From Geminicoccaceae bacterium (GTDB taxonomy: Bacteria; Pseudomonadota; Alphaproteobacteria; Geminicoccales; Geminicoccaceae): DNA of 64,000 bases. Shown here in pieces: positions 9,060 to 16,384 of the stretch. The translations under genes were made by a program, and so were the position numbers. The stretch lies in assembly GCA_028285265.1 (NCBI GenBank), contig JANQPX010000076.1, positions 1 through 64,000 on the forward strand, in the 5' to 3' direction. The notes under the pieces were generated by a model, which saw only the letters and a program-made list of their open reading frames with translations, made no database searches and was not told the DNA's origin. Position 1 is the first letter of the stretch, and every line of letters begins with the position of its first letter.

Positions 9060-9995
9060 TCAAAGTTCTAGAGCCCAATCCTGGCCGATAAGATCCTTGC
9101 CGAAGGAACGGTGGTGCTCCTCTTGGATCAGCGTGAATCCTGCTGCGTTATAGATCCGCCCTGCGGAAACGAGAACGTCGTTGGTCCAGAGCGTCAGGGT
9201 TTTGTAGCCCTTGCCCCGTGCGAACTGAATGCACTCGTCGACAAGGCGCCTGCCGATCCCGAGGCCACGAGCGGACGGCTCGACGTAGAGCAGTCGTAGC
9301 TTCGCGACCTCTTCGGATTTCCTGACCAAAAACACCGACCCAACGATCTCGCCCAAGCGTTCGGCAATCCATGCGCGTTCGTATCGCGAATCGAATTGCT
9401 TGATGAAGGTGCTCATGATTTCGGCAATCAAAGCTTCGTAGGTTTCATCCCATCCATACTCCTGGTGATACAAGACAGCCTGACGGTGCGTGATCCACCC
9501 CATATCACCAGGCTGATGCATGCGGAGGATGTAGGGAACCTTGTCGTCAGGAAGGCCGCCGAGCAGCTGCTGTATCGTTCGCATGGCCTTCACCAGCTTT
9601 TCCCGATCACCGGCGACCAGGCGATCGAGCAGGGCGGCAACCTCATCTTGGGAGGCTTGATTGAGCGGGCTGAAGGCCTCTCGTCCAAGTGTGGTCAGGC
9701 CCAATACCGACTGTCGCGCGTCATCCGTAGACGGCCGTCGGGTCAGGAAGCCTCGACCCTCGAGTTTTTTCAGCAGTCGGCTTAGATATCCGGCGTCAAG
9801 GCCAAGATCCCGTCCGAGTCCAGCCGCGGTGAGCCCATCGCTGTGCGCCAATTCGTAGAGGACCCGGACCTCGGTCAGGGAAAACTCGCTCTTGAGCAGG
9901 CCTTCCTCTAGAAGTCCGATCTGCCGCGTGTAGAAACGATTGAATCCCCTGACGGCGTCGACCTGGTTGTTGGATGATGACGGTACGTCTGGCAT
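9060..9995 (-). CDS. MarR-family regulator fused to a GNAT acetyltransferase
   Basis: A 311-residue fusion. Residues about 10-150 are a MarR winged helix (EVRVLYELAHSDGLTAAGLGRDLGLDAGYLSRLLKKLEGRGFL gives the recognition helix region; only the pattern is used here). Residues 155-311 are a GNAT N-acetyltransferase with the acetyl-CoA loop VEPSARGLGIGRRLVDECI. This MarR-GNAT architecture is a known family in Proteobacteria; the acetylated substrate is generally not known. The 315-bp gap upstream contains clustered inverted repeats that look like its own operator, so autoregulation is likely. The next gene (cyclase) is divergent. Confidence 0.92.
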   Translation of the reverse strand: MPDVPSSSNNQVDAVRGFNRFYTRQIGLLEEGLLKSEFSLTEVRVLYELAHSDGLTAAGLGRDLGLDAGYLSRLLKKLEGRGFLTRRPSTDDARQSVLGLTTLGREAFSPLNQASQDEVAALLDRLVAGDREKLVKAMRTIQQLLGGLPDDKVPYILRMHQPGDMGWITHRQAVLYHQEYGWDETYEALIAEIMSTFIKQFDSRYERAWIAERLGEIVGSVFLVRKSEEVAKLRLLYVEPSARGLGIGRRLVDECIQFARGKGYKTLTLWTNDVLVSAGRIYNAAGFTLIQEEHHRSFGKDLIGQDWALEL

Positions 9996-10311
9996 GAGCG
10001 GACTCCCTTTCCGCTCTTAGTCAACTAATTCTTTGACTGAGTCAAGTTATCTTTCTCCTGCGTCGACACAATTGTCGTGACCTGTTCGTCGTAAGGCATT
10101 GCAATCGACTGCGAACGACTGGTTCTGGCATTTTGCGAACAAAGGCTTCCGTCAGAAATGAGCCCGATAGCCGTCATTCCGCGCCATTTTTTGGCAGAGC
10201 GACGGCTTGGTGGCGCGTTGAAGGTAGTTCGCGAAGGGCGCTATATTTCAAAGACTATGGATGTCTTTTGTCCGAACGACGACATCGAACTAGGACAGTG
10301 AGAACGGAGTT
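9996..10311. other. divergent intergenic region between MarR-GNAT and cyclase genes
   Basis: Contains the inverted repeats at 10017-10045 close to the MarR-GNAT start. The remaining 260 bp show no gene; the rightmost part presumably carries the cyclase promoter. Confidence 0.5.
10017..10045. promoter_or_regulatory. probable MarR operator
   Basis: Two adjacent palindromes: TTAGT-CA-ACTAA (10017-10028) and TTGACT-G-AGTCAA (10033-10045), both containing the AGTCAA half-site and lying 22-50 bp before the MarR-GNAT start codon. Position and symmetry fit binding by a dimeric winged-helix regulator; the assignment to this gene is inference. Confidence 0.6.
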
Positions 10312-11667
10312 TTGCCGGAACGCCTTCGCGAACAGGCACTTGACCGCCTAGGTCAAGCAGAACGCAACGGTCTGCGCCTTGCTATCCGTTGCCGTACGGC
10401 GGCTACGGGTGCCGGGCTGGTCTGGTACATAGGGGCTGCCTTAGTGTCTCCGGACTTTGAAGCGCGGGCACTGAGTATTGCGACGCTTCTACTTTTCACC
10501 ACGTTCGGGGTCATGCATCTTGCCATCATCGGCACGCAGTTCGACCGATGGTGGATGAAATACGCGATCTACGCTGCCGATATCGCGGGCGTCTGCGCCC
10601 TTTTTGTGCTGATCCCAGTCAGCCCATCCGGCGAGGTCCCACAGATCGTCGCGTTTCGCGCCTATGGCATCTACTACCTATTTCCGCTCATCGCCATGGC
10701 TTGCTTGTCTTTATCTTGGCGCTTGGTGATATGGGCGGGATGTATTGCCGTCTTAGGATGGTGGATAGCGTTCCTTTGGATCGTCGCTGACATGAACCAG
10801 GTTTACTCCTGGGGCGACATTCCGCTCCAGGCCACGCGCGAAGACTACGAGACGATCTTTCTCTCAATGAACTTTATCGGCGTGGGAAACCGTATCGAGG
10901 AAACCGGCCTGCTCTTTGCCGGTGCCTTGACTCTGGCCCTGGCGGTTTATCGGGCACGGAGAGTTTTTTTTGCTCAGATCGCCGCCGAGGTGCACGAGGA
11001 ACGGGAGCGGCAGGCTCGGCAACGGGTGACGGACTTGCTAGGTCGCTACTTGCCGGAAGCGATCGCTAGCAAGCTCATCGAGGAGCCCGACGCGCTCGCG
11101 CCGCAGGTGCGATATGGTTCCGCTCTCGTTCTTGATATCGCTGATTTTACGCGCTTTGCGGCCGCTAGACATCCACATGATGTCATTGCCTCGCTTGATG
11201 CCTTCTTAGCCGACTCAAGCGACATCGTGAGTGAACAAAAGGGAATCGTGATCACCTTCACAGGCGATGGCCTTCTAGCAACATTCAATACACCGATTGA
11301 AATCGAGCGCCCGGAAACGATGGCAGTCAGAGCGGCGCTGGAGCTTCTGAGCCTGGCCCGTCTCAGCGGATTCAATATTCGAATCGGTATTGCATCCGGG
11401 AAGATTGTTTCCGGCAATATCGGCTCCTCCCGACGCCAAGCCTTCACCGTTTATGGCGACACGGTCAATCTTGCTTCGCGGCTAGAAAATGAAGGCAAGC
11501 GACTCGGCGCACGACTCCTCATTGATCCGTCGACCAAGGAAGCACTCTCGTCAGAATTCACCCCCGTCTCGCTCGGTCGACATACGCTACGAGGCTTTTC
11601 TGGAGACAGGGAGGTGTTTGCAGTTGAAGCAGGGGACCAATGCAGCAAACCTTCGGGAAACAGCTGA
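10312..11667 (+). CDS. membrane class III adenylate/guanylate cyclase
   Basis: Begins with TTG preceded by GGAG and encodes 451 residues. Residues about 30-230 contain roughly six membrane helices. A short helix-rich linker (EVHEERERQARQRVTDLLGRYLPEAIA spans it) then joins the class III nucleotidyl cyclase domain (about 260-440). Metal-binding aspartates are in LVLDIADFTRF and in FTGDGLLATF; the turn AFTVYGDTVNLASRLE is typical of bacterial AC-like catalytic domains. It should make cAMP or cGMP in response to a membrane or periplasmic signal. It is a single-gene unit. Confidence 0.92.
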   Translation: MPERLREQALDRLGQAERNGLRLAIRCRTAATGAGLVWYIGAALVSPDFEARALSIATLLLFTTFGVMHLAIIGTQFDRWWMKYAIYAADIAGVCALFVLIPVSPSGEVPQIVAFRAYGIYYLFPLIAMACLSLSWRLVIWAGCIAVLGWWIAFLWIVADMNQVYSWGDIPLQATREDYETIFLSMNFIGVGNRIEETGLLFAGALTLALAVYRARRVFFAQIAAEVHEERERQARQRVTDLLGRYLPEAIASKLIEEPDALAPQVRYGSALVLDIADFTRFAAARHPHDVIASLDAFLADSSDIVSEQKGIVITFTGDGLLATFNTPIEIERPETMAVRAALELLSLARLSGFNIRIGIASGKIVSGNIGSSRRQAFTVYGDTVNLASRLENEGKRLGARLLIDPSTKEALSSEFTPVSLGRHTLRGFSGDREVFAVEAGDQCSKPSGNS

Positions 11668-11695
11668 TATCGGCTATTCCGGTGGCGTCCAGCAT

Positions 11696-11830
11696 TGGCA
11701 CATCTCTTCTGTTGAGCATATTCAGCTAGCGGGCGCTAAGCAGCATCTACCATCCTACCCTCTGACGACAAGCGGTCCTCTGTATCCATGATGATAATGT
11801 CGATGGCCGGTTTCGGGGGCGAAGCGGTCG
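11696..11830 (-). repeat. degenerate interspersed repeat, family A, copy 2
   Basis: Aligns with 8784-8915. The shared minus-strand frame here reads PPKPAIDIIIMDTEDRLS and lies at the end of the small lipoprotein-like ORF. Confidence 0.65.
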
Positions 11831-11924
11831 CTGTGGAAGATGCCCTAGGTACAGGAGTTGGCACGACCTTGCCACAACAGCAAAGCAACAAGGGGGACGA
11901 AAAGAGCAGGAAGCGGACCTTCAC
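11736..11924 (-). CDS. possible small lipoprotein-like peptide
   Basis: A 62-residue frame starting MKVRFLLFSSPLLLCCCGK, which resembles a short signal sequence followed by cysteines, then a proline/alanine-rich linker. Its C-terminal third coincides with repeat A, so it may be a decayed or chimeric gene rather than a functional one. No homologue is recognised. Confidence 0.3.
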   Translation of the reverse strand: MKVRFLLFSSPLLLCCCGKVVPTPVPRASSTATASPPKPAIDIIIMDTEDRLSSEGRMVDAA

Positions 11925-11986
11925 TGACCTTGACCCTTCTACGAAGCTCTCGCCGACGACTAGCTAGTCGAGTAGCCCATAAGCCG

Positions 11987-12853
11987 CTACCCTCGAGTGA
12001 ACTCACGTATCAGTTCGTTTGCTTCCGGTCTGGAAGCCTGATGTCGATAACGGAGGGCCACCACCTCGCGTGTAACCGTAATGCCTTCGATTGGTAAGGA
12101 CACAAGATCAAGGCTGGCTGGGATCGCCGTTGTTGGAAGGATCACGGCCCCAGACCCCTGTCGTGCCAGTTCAAGCAGCCAGTCGACGCGATTAGATCGG
12201 TAGGCTGCATAAAGTACATGCCCATGGTCGGCGCACATACCATGAAGCGTGTCACGCATCTCGCAGTTTGGTCTGTCGAGGAGGTCGGTCTGGGCGAGCG
12301 CCTCCAGGGGCACAGCGCATTTTTCGCTAAATGGATGGTCCTTCGCAACGACAACCCTGTAGTCTTCTCGATAGAGCTTGTCTATGCGATAAAGCTCGGG
12401 GGTGACCTGCTCGGCGGTGACAACGATATCAAAATCGCCATCCCGGAGCCCGGCCAGCAAATCGTCAGCTGCCTCAACAATCAGCTCGATCTCCGCTTGT
12501 GGAAGGCGTACTCGAAACCTTTCCACTGCCTCTGATACCTTGTGGTTCCCAATCGTTTCACCAACGCCGATGCTGATCGGGACTCGCTCCAGCCTCGTGT
12601 GCCGTACCGCATCGGCCTTTGCTTCACGAGCCTCCAATTGAACCCTCTCCAGCCTTGGAAACAGCAGCTTTCCAAGCGACGTCAGCCGACACCCCGCTCG
12701 ATCCCTGATGAACAGCGCGCCGCCCATTTCCTCCTCCAACTTCTTGATGGCGATAGTCAATGAGGGCTGCGAGACATTCGAGGCACTTGCAGCGTGCGTG
12801 AAATTGCGATGCTCACAAACCGCTAGGAAGTAGCGAACTTGGTTCATCTCCAT
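11987..12853 (-). CDS. LysR-type transcriptional regulator
   Basis: A 288-residue protein of normal LysR length. The N-terminal winged helix is plain: MNQVRYFLAVCEHRNFTHAA and the recognition helix in SQPSLTIAIKKLEEEMG. Residues 90-288 are the periplasmic-binding-like effector domain. It is divergent from a secreted double-ABM protein; the 163-bp gap holds a clean inverted repeat (12912-12931). By the usual LysR arrangement it controls that neighbour and itself. The co-inducer is unknown. Confidence 0.93.
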   Translation of the reverse strand: MEMNQVRYFLAVCEHRNFTHAASASNVSQPSLTIAIKKLEEEMGGALFIRDRAGCRLTSLGKLLFPRLERVQLEAREAKADAVRHTRLERVPISIGVGETIGNHKVSEAVERFRVRLPQAEIELIVEAADDLLAGLRDGDFDIVVTAEQVTPELYRIDKLYREDYRVVVAKDHPFSEKCAVPLEALAQTDLLDRPNCEMRDTLHGMCADHGHVLYAAYRSNRVDWLLELARQGSGAVILPTTAIPASLDLVSLPIEGITVTREVVALRYRHQASRPEANELIREFTRG

Positions 12854-12911
12854 TGACGTCTCCCAATGTCCCGTTACCTACAGCTTTGCTGGATATAGGG
12901 TCTATAGTCAA

Positions 12912-12931
12912 ATTCTATCGAAAAATAGAAT
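12912..12931. promoter_or_regulatory. probable LysR binding site
   Basis: Perfect inverted repeat ATTCTAT-CGAAAA-ATAGAAT, consistent with the T-N11-A type of LysR site, 59 bp before the lysR start and 86 bp before the start of the double-ABM gene. Confidence 0.65.
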
Positions 12932-13016
12932 CCTGGAATTGGAGTTGCGACTGGCTGCTGTGAGACAAAGGCGTATCGAAAATTACAACCGATGCAACGC
13001 AACTCAGGAGACGATC

Positions 13017-13745
13017 ATGAAAACCCAAGTCCTTCAGATGCTCACCGCGCTGAGTTTGATTTCAACTACGGTAACCGCAAGCGCAATGGAAAATATCATG
13101 AAAGACTACACCGCAAGCTATATCGAGATGCCGGCCGCCGCAGGCCAAGCAGAGGCCTTCGCAGAATTCCTAACAAGCGCTGCGCCGCTCGTGAAAGAGA
13201 CCGAGCCTGGCACCGAGCTTTGGTTCGCATTGCAGGGGCCTGAAGACACGCTGGCCATCTTTGACATCTTCGTCGATGAGACCGCAAGGAACGCGCACTT
13301 CTCTGGTGTCGTAGCGGGCGCACTGAATGAAAATGCTGATACATTGGTCGCAGGCGGTTGGGACGTCGGTGTTATCGCCAATATCAGCAATTCCACCGTC
13401 CTATCGGCAAAAGCACCTGTCGATCTCTATGCCGCAACAACCGCCACCTACATCAAGCTCGAAGCCGCGCCTGGCCAAAGCGAGCAACTGGCTACGATGC
13501 TCACCGCAGCTGGTGACATCGTCGCCGAAACCGAACCAGGAACCTTGTTCTGGGTGGCGCTCCAAATCGACAAGAACAACTTCGCTATCTACGATATCTT
13601 CGCTGATAATTCGGGCCGCCAAGCACACTTCACCGGCAAGGTTGCCGGACTATTGAAAGAGCAGTCGTCGGTTATTGTCGCTGGAGGCTGGGAAGACGGT
13701 GTCGTTGCGAATGTGAAGAATTTCGACATCCTTGCGATCAAGTAA
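13017..13745 (+). CDS. secreted protein with two tandem ABM-like domains
   Basis: The ATG at 13017 with CAGGAG upstream gives 242 residues with a signal peptide (residues 1-24, ending TASAM). Two homologous halves follow: residues about 32-130 (ASYIEMPAAAGQAEAFAEFL, ETEPGTELWFALQGPEDTLAIFDIF, AHFSG) and 140-242 (ATYIKLEAAPGQSEQLATML, ETEPGTLFWVALQIDKNNFAIYDIF, AHFTG). Each half has the pattern of an antibiotic biosynthesis monooxygenase (ABM) domain. A covalent tandem would replace the usual ABM homodimer. It is the probable target of the divergent LysR regulator. Substrate unknown. Confidence 0.85.
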   Translation: MKTQVLQMLTALSLISTTVTASAMENIMKDYTASYIEMPAAAGQAEAFAEFLTSAAPLVKETEPGTELWFALQGPEDTLAIFDIFVDETARNAHFSGVVAGALNENADTLVAGGWDVGVIANISNSTVLSAKAPVDLYAATTATYIKLEAAPGQSEQLATMLTAAGDIVAETEPGTLFWVALQIDKNNFAIYDIFADNSGRQAHFTGKVAGLLKEQSSVIVAGGWEDGVVANVKNFDILAIK

Positions 13746-13764
13746 TCTGATCAACAAAAGACCG

Positions 13765-13789
13765 CGCCCGACGTTGGTGACGTCGGGCG
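13765..13789 (+). terminator. intrinsic-type terminator after the double-ABM gene
   Basis: Perfect 10-bp stem CGCCCGACGT / ACGTCGGGCG with a 5-base loop, followed by a pyrimidine-rich run (TTCTCCTGTTT), 20 bp after the stop codon. Confidence 0.75.
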
Positions 13790-13920
13790 TTCTCCTGTTT
13801 CGATAACTGGATTGCGTGCTCTGACATGGACCATCAATACCGATACTCCAAGGCAGGTCGGATGATGTCCGGATTATCAGCATTCCCGCCTCAAGACTTG
13901 AATGCGCTTATGCTTTTTTG

Positions 13921-14060
13921 GTACGAGGTCGCCCCCAGCGTTGTGGCAGCAATACTCCGTTAAGCGGACGGTTCGGTCGTGGATTGCCCGAATCAGCAGC
14001 TAACGAGCGCATAGCGGTCACTGCGAAGAGCGGGTGAGATTCCGGTCGTGACCGAATCGG
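13921..14060 (+). repeat. degenerate interspersed repeat, family B, copy 1
   Basis: Resembles 16031-16160 in the same orientation over about 135 bp, sharing blocks such as CAGCAGCTAACGAGC and CCGGTCGTGACC. Confidence 0.65.
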
Positions 14061-14147
14061 CCACAAACTTCCTGCTTCACGTTCTTTGTTAACGCGTCAT
14101 TAGAGTTCGAGGGCTAGGCTGAATGCTCGTTGTCATACAGGGAGCAG

Positions 14148-14534
14148 ATGTTGGCGCGCCGCTACGATCTTATGGGCGAACCCAAGCCGCCAGTATTTGG
14201 TCGAAAATCCGTCTCCGATCAGAAGAACGAGAGGCGCAAAAGGAAAAACCTTTCGCCGGCCAAGATTCTCAAAGGGCTTTTCATACTCCTGGCGTTCGAA
14301 GCTGCCGTTGCGTTCTTCATCTATGGGTCCGGCTTCCATAGCTTCAGCACACCGACCGACACCCTCGCGCGTCCCGGCATCAGAACCAACATGTGCCACA
14401 AGGTATTCGCCTTCATTCCCGATAGCTGGCAGACGACCAAGGCTTGTCAGCTCTCGAACGCAGCGCCGTTTCTTGTCATGCCTGGCTTCATCTTACTACT
14501 TCTCGGTCGTCGCTTGATGCAAAGAGCCAGATGA
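14148..14534 (+). CDS. small membrane protein of unknown function
   Basis: From the ATG at 14148 (AGGGAG close upstream) the frame gives 128 residues; a TTG at 14130 is an alternative. The N-terminal 45 residues are basic (NERRKRKNLSPAK), followed by two hydrophobic segments (about 48-65 ILKGLFILLAFEAAVAFFIY region and 106-122). Between them lies a loop with two cysteines (NMCHKVF and KACQLS). I do not recognise the family. It stands alone between repeat B and the YceI gene, so nothing in the context suggests a role. Confidence 0.55.
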   Translation: MLARRYDLMGEPKPPVFGRKSVSDQKNERRKRKNLSPAKILKGLFILLAFEAAVAFFIYGSGFHSFSTPTDTLARPGIRTNMCHKVFAFIPDSWQTTKACQLSNAAPFLVMPGFILLLLGRRLMQRAR

Positions 14535-14772
14535 CGGTTGTTGGTGACAGCCCATTTTCCTCGTCGAACTGACGTAAGATCTCAACCACGGTTCAGCCGT
14601 GCGAGGGGCGTCTAGCACGAACCACCATCGCGACAGGATTGGGCCGGTTACCGACCGCACCGAGCAAACTCATATCTTAGCGTCCAGTTTCGAGGGCATT
14701 CTCCACACTACGTGGCGGAGCCCTCGATCAATATATTGGCCCCGAGCAGATCTTTTGCCCGCTCTATAAACT

Positions 14773-15357
14773 CTATTCGTGATCTTTCATTTCGGTGACG
14801 ATCGTAATCGATATCGGGCCCGTTGAGAAACTGCCGACATTGAATGCCTGGTGGTCGATTTCCGTCGTTGCCGAGAAGGCGACCCACTGCCCCTTGTAAT
14901 AGTCGAGCATGGCTCCAACCGGATGCTCGCCGCGATGGGTCATCGTTGTTTCCAGTGTTACCGGCTTGGTCACCCCGTGAATTGTAAGATCACCCGTGAC
15001 GTTGGCAGTCGTGTCGCCAGTCCGCTCAACTGCGGTGCTGACGAACGTAATCTCTGGATAGGTTTCGACTTCGAGGAAGTCTGCAGTCTTGAGGTGCTTG
15101 TCGAGCGCCTCGAAGCCAGTCGACACGCTGGCCGCATCGATCGTTACGCTGATACTTGATTGTTCGACATTGTCAGGATCAAGGACCAACGTGCCCGTCG
15201 CCTTGGTGAACTCTCCGGTTTGCATGGAAACGCCAGCGTGACTCCAGCCGAAGCGAACCTCGGTGTGTCCCTGGTCCGTGTAGTAGGTTTCAGCAGCCAA
15301 AGCTGGCATTGCGAGCGCAGCCAATATCACTGGCGCCGTTAATCTTGCCGGATTCAT
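14773..15357 (-). CDS. YceI-family periplasmic protein
   Basis: The ATG at 15357, preceded by AGGAGATTTCTTCTA, gives 194 residues with a signal peptide ending PALAAE. The mature part matches the YceI lipocalin-like family: HTEVRFGWSHAGVSMQTGEF, then SISVTIDAASVSTGFEALDKHLK, TYPEITFVSTAVE, and GDLTIHGVTKPVTLE. YceI proteins bind isoprenoid or other lipophilic molecules in the periplasm. The divergent gene is a MarR regulator and a perfect palindrome lies between them, so this gene is likely under MarR control. Confidence 0.93.
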   Translation of the reverse strand: MNPARLTAPVILAALAMPALAAETYYTDQGHTEVRFGWSHAGVSMQTGEFTKATGTLVLDPDNVEQSSISVTIDAASVSTGFEALDKHLKTADFLEVETYPEITFVSTAVERTGDTTANVTGDLTIHGVTKPVTLETTMTHRGEHPVGAMLDYYKGQWVAFSATTEIDHQAFNVGSFSTGPISITIVTEMKDHE

Positions 15358-15446
15358 TAGAAGAAATCTCCTTTGCCTTTTCAGCCCATCCTGGGCAGGT
15401 TGCCCCTGGTCGAGACCATGCACTCAATGCAATACGAGGCACCAAA

Positions 15447-15466
15447 ATAGATGAAAATGCATCTAT
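15447..15466. promoter_or_regulatory. probable MarR operator between yceI and marR
   Basis: Perfect inverted repeat ATAGATG-AAAATG-CATCTAT in the 170-bp divergent gap, 90 bp from the YceI start and 62 bp from the MarR start. Its length and AT-rich symmetric form fit a MarR dimer site controlling both promoters. Confidence 0.7.
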
Positions 15467-15527
15467 CTGGCCAGCATGTATTTTCGCATCCCGCCAGGAA
15501 CTCCTGACCTCACGGAAAAGTTACGGC

Positions 15528-15974
15528 ATGTATCCAACGAAAAACGAGACGGCGCTTTGGGTTGCGCTCAACCAGGCACAACGATCGATCTATCAAGCCA
15601 TGGATTCGGCACTTAAAGCCAGCGGGCTGCCTCCTCTTCGATGGTACGACGTTCTTTGGGCAATGGAGCGCGCCCAGAGCCAAGGCGTTCGCCCATTTGA
15701 GTTGGAAAAGGAGCTCATTTTCGAGCAATCCAATTTCTCGCGCTTGCTGCGTCGCATGATAGATGCGGGTCTTGTCGAAGAGGCCCAATATGAAAATGAC
15801 CGACGCGGTAAACTCCTTAGGATTACGTCGAAAGGATGTGATGTAAGGCGACAAATGTGGTGTATCTATGGCCCGCTGATTCATAAGCATATGGGCTACA
15901 TGGCAAGCCAGTTCGACCATGGCGATACAGCGGCAGCACTGAGATCACTGTTTGATCAAGAGACCGAAGCTTGA
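15528..15974 (+). CDS. MarR-family transcriptional regulator
   Basis: The ATG at 15528 gives 148 residues, a normal MarR length; the frame extends further upstream but would cross the divergent promoter and yceI. The winged helix covers about residues 35-105: LPPLRWYDVLWAMERA, the recognition helix in FEQSNFSRLLRRMIDAGLVE, and the wing ENDRRGKLLRIT. It probably represses the divergent YceI gene and itself through the palindrome at 15447-15466. Confidence 0.9.
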   Translation: MYPTKNETALWVALNQAQRSIYQAMDSALKASGLPPLRWYDVLWAMERAQSQGVRPFELEKELIFEQSNFSRLLRRMIDAGLVEEAQYENDRRGKLLRITSKGCDVRRQMWCIYGPLIHKHMGYMASQFDHGDTAAALRSLFDQETEA

Positions 15975-16384
15975 ACACTTTCCGAACAGCTCAGATTTTG
16001 TCCAAGTAACAAGAGCGGCTGTTCTTGACGCGAGGTTGGCCCCAGCGTCATGGCAGAAATGTGCCGTGAAGCGGACCTTTCGGTCACGGATTGCCCGAAA
16101 CAGCAGCTAACGAGCATGTAACAGTCATTTAGAGGAGTGGTCTAGATACCGGTCGTGACCCTGAGCCTACTCTGAGCGCCGTTGTACGCTCGGGTTCTAG
16201 TAAGGTAGCCGAGCCCCTCAGAGGGTCGTTATCGGAACCGGTGAAAGGACACCATGATGGCCGCTTATGTTCCCTGTGAGCTGCATGCGATACTCAAAGG
16301 TTGGGTTGCGCCTGAGGTGTCGGTGCCATTCGAACTCGAACCATTGCTCCCGCCAGAATCGTTGGGCAGTAACGCACTATCCGT
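15975..16384. other. intergenic stretch with repeat B copy 2
   Basis: Repeat B copy 2 lies at 16031-16160. 16161-16384 shows no gene on either strand beyond short shadow frames. Confidence 0.5.
16031..16160 (+). repeat. degenerate interspersed repeat, family B, copy 2
   Basis: Aligns with 13921-14060. A core of about 29 bp also appears in opposite orientation at 18097-18125. Confidence 0.65.

Larger units (their letters stand above)
11668..11986. other. intergenic stretch with repeat A copy
   Basis: Contains repeat A copy 2 (11696-11830) overlapping a possible small lipoprotein frame on the minus strand. Nothing else recognised. Confidence 0.5.
13746..14147. other. intergenic stretch with terminator and repeat B
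   Basis: Holds the terminator at 13765-13789 and repeat B copy 1 (13921-14060). Short open frames on the minus strand look non-coding. Confidence 0.5.
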
